DNA of 7,626 nt from JBGSKY01 sp041740995 (GTDB lineage: Bacteria; Planctomycetota; Planctomycetia; Pirellulales; Pirellulaceae): assembly GCA_041740995.1 (NCBI GenBank), contig JBGSKY010000179.1, positions 1 through 7,626 of the forward strand. The letters run 5' to 3'. The position numbers and the translations under genes are program-made. How positions within the stretch are numbered: position 1 is the first letter of the stretch; each line of letters begins with the position of its first letter. Below are positions 6,590-7,626 of the stretch, in pieces. Below the pieces are notes generated by a model. It saw only the letters and a list, made by a program, of their open reading frames with translations, had not been told where the DNA came from and made no database searches.

Positions 6590-6606
6590 CAAGCGAACCT
6601 TTCCAT
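6587..6606 (-). promoter_or_regulatory. Ribosome-binding site and five-codon overlapping leader frame of prc
   Basis: On the minus strand GGAAAGG lies 8 bases before the prc ATG (6589), the strongest Shine-Dalgarno-like sequence in the window, and this decides the start. The same bases lie inside a five-codon frame, ATG at 6606 encoding MERFA, whose TGA stop overlaps the prc ATG as TGATG. That arrangement would permit translational coupling if the mini-frame is used, but nothing shows that it is translated. Confidence 0.45.
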
Positions 6607-6612
6607 ATGTTT

Positions 6613-6647
6613 ACTATAAACCTCGCAGGCTCAACGAACCCCGCGAG
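6613..6647 (-). promoter_or_regulatory. Candidate -10 element with adjacent inverted repeat upstream of prc
   Basis: On the minus strand TATAGT (6618-6613) matches the -10 consensus at five of six positions and lies 23 bases before the prc ATG; no -35 stands at normal spacing. Directly upstream is an inverted repeat: CTCGCAGG (6622-6629 on the plus strand) and CCCGCGAG (6640-6647), arms of 8 bases with one mismatch that becomes a G-U pair in RNA, and a 10-base loop. Overlap with the -35 region makes it a possible operator. It could instead be a hairpin in a transcript from the upstream gene. The rest of 6648-6816 holds nothing I can name. Confidence 0.35.
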
Positions 6648-6816
6648 CTGTCGTCTGCAACGTGTCACCGAACTATCCTACGGATTCGGCAAACTCACAG
6701 CAACACGATTCTCGGTCTATACGCCAGCATTTTTGATTTCGTTCAGGCTTTTTTGCGCGGAAAAGATTGTCGATATGTACAATTCCTCGCCGTCACGGCC
6801 AACTGCGGGAGCAAAG

Positions 6817-7626
6817 TTAACTCGCGACGACACGCTCGCGGAGGCCAAGAAAGACGATGCTGACCGCTGCTACCAACAATGCGAGCGTTGTCGAGCTGGT
6901 CGCCACCGCATGAATCCACCATTGGTCCGGCAAGCGGCGCAAGAATGTCTCGCTGCTGCCATAATTCCAAAACGGAACCGCGACCAGCCAAACCAATAGT
7001 GCTCGCATCGGCGTGGATAATTTCGCAGTCCATGCCGGCAACCCACTGATCAATGCAACAACAATTGGCGTTACAAGCAACGCGTCGTAAATGTGATGAT
7101 ATACGAAGAGCAAAATCGATAGAATACAAAGCGAACCAACCCATGAGATGGTTCCGCTACATTTGCGTTGCGAGTTAATTGTCGAATCTAAATTTCGCCA
7201 ACGCTTGCCTACGACGGAAATCGCAATTGCCGCCAAGGCGTAGAGCACAATCATGATCGCAACTTGCACAACCTCTGACGGGTCTGCGCCCAACCACTTC
7301 GAAACGATCGCCGCCAAGTCGACTCGCAGCCAACTGTTCACCGGCAGCTCAATCGGATCCGCCATATGCATCTCCTGGCCATATCGAATATCTGCTATGA
7401 GCTGCGAGAGGGTGTTATGCCGGAGCAGCCAACCGCTCGCAAGCAGAGTGCCAATTCCCGCGACGCACACCGATGCAAAAAATGCGGTCCATCGCTTGGT
7501 GAAGCACAAGACTATCAAAACTGGTAGTGCATAAGTCGGTTTGCCACAGACCAGAAGGAACGCAAATCCTGCCAACCAAGGCCGACGTTCCGCCCAGCTT
7601 AAAACCAACAATGTGCCCAGTATTAG
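6817..7626 (-). CDS. Polytopic membrane protein, probable GT87/DUF2029 glycosyltransferase, N-terminus cut by window edge
   Basis: The frame is open from the right edge to TAA at 6819-6817, giving the last 269 residues of a larger protein. The TTG at 7611 is internal, since coding continues upstream (LILGT, then LLVLSWAERRPWLAG). At least five hydrophobic segments are visible, near 17-42, 47-67, 118-140, 160-175 and 180-193, and another at the end near 245-265. The combination of ERRPWLAGFAFLLVCGKPTY, a following basic KRW, and a late YHHIYDALLV segment is what I associate with the DUF2029/GT87 family. Those are GT-C-type mannosyltransferase-like enzymes using polyprenyl-phosphate sugars at the membrane. 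The catalytic N-terminal loop lies outside the window, so the assignment rests on overall resemblance; another GT-C-type membrane protein is possible. It lies upstream of prc on the same strand, with a gap of about 230 bases, so co-transcription is uncertain. Confidence 0.65.
   Translation of the reverse strand, partial: LILGTLLVLSWAERRPWLAGFAFLLVCGKPTYALPVLIVLCFTKRWTAFFASVCVAGIGTLLASGWLLRHNTLSQLIADIRYGQEMHMADPIELPVNSWLRVDLAAIVSKWLGADPSEVVQVAIMIVLYALAAIAISVVGKRWRNLDSTINSQRKCSGTISWVGSLCILSILLFVYHHIYDALLVTPIVVALISGLPAWTAKLSTPMRALLVWLVAVPFWNYGSSETFLRRLPDQWWIHAVATSSTTLALLVAAVSIVFLGLRERVVAS

Noticed and set aside
6590..6592. TTG start for the Prc-like protease, one codon upstream
   Set aside because: The adjacent ATG at 6589 has better spacing (8 bases) to GGAAAGG, and ATG is the commoner start.
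6789..6799. GCCG-TCA-CGGC hairpin downstream of the GT87-like gene as a terminator
   Set aside because: A four-base stem without a following T-run is too weak to support a terminator.
6743..7144. Minus-strand frame of 133 codons in another phase
   Set aside because: It overlaps the GT87-like frame on the same strand, which has clear transmembrane periodicity. The alternative protein shows no membrane or domain pattern.
7609..7611. TTG start for the right-edge membrane protein
   Set aside because: The frame stays open to the window edge with hydrophobic, family-like sequence before the TTG, so the gene most likely begins outside the window.

Overview
The window looks like a chromosomal segment of a planctomycete, probably Pirellulaceae-like. 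This is inferred from roughly 50% G+C by eye, weak or absent Shine-Dalgarno sequences before most genes, biosynthetic genes standing outside their usual operons, and the gene families present. No rRNA, tRNA, CRISPR array, transposase or phage gene is visible.

Layout from left to right. (1) A minus-strand gene, cut by the left edge, encodes an unrecognised membrane protein with an N-terminal membrane segment, a long charged soluble domain and at least one further membrane segment. (2) A gene-free gap of about 590 bases (997-1588) holds a mosaic of repeats: two near-identical 68-base copies, two inverted fragments of the same element, a 9-base tandem duplication and a 15-base palindrome. A good TATAAT promoter follows. 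(3) On the plus strand come trpF (phosphoribosylanthranilate isomerase) and, 16 bases later, a Gfo/Idh/MocA-family oxidoreductase, probably one transcription unit. (4) On the minus strand, converging on that unit, a Tsp/Prc-type S41 protease gene is followed 82 bases downstream by an M50 (site-2 protease) intramembrane metalloprotease gene. (5) Upstream of the Prc gene, on the same strand, is the C-terminal part of a polytopic membrane protein resembling GT87/DUF2029 glycosyltransferases, cut by the right edge.

The clearest functional idea is the Prc-S2P pair. A periplasmic tail-specific protease and an intramembrane protease encoded in tandem are the two classes of enzyme that act in sequence in regulated intramembrane proteolysis of anti-sigma factors. 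No anti-sigma factor is in the window, so the substrate is unknown. trpF and the oxidoreductase have no obvious biochemical link. I found no convincing new multi-gene system. The most unusual items are the mosaic intergenic repeat, the unrecognised membrane protein at the left edge and the protease tandem.
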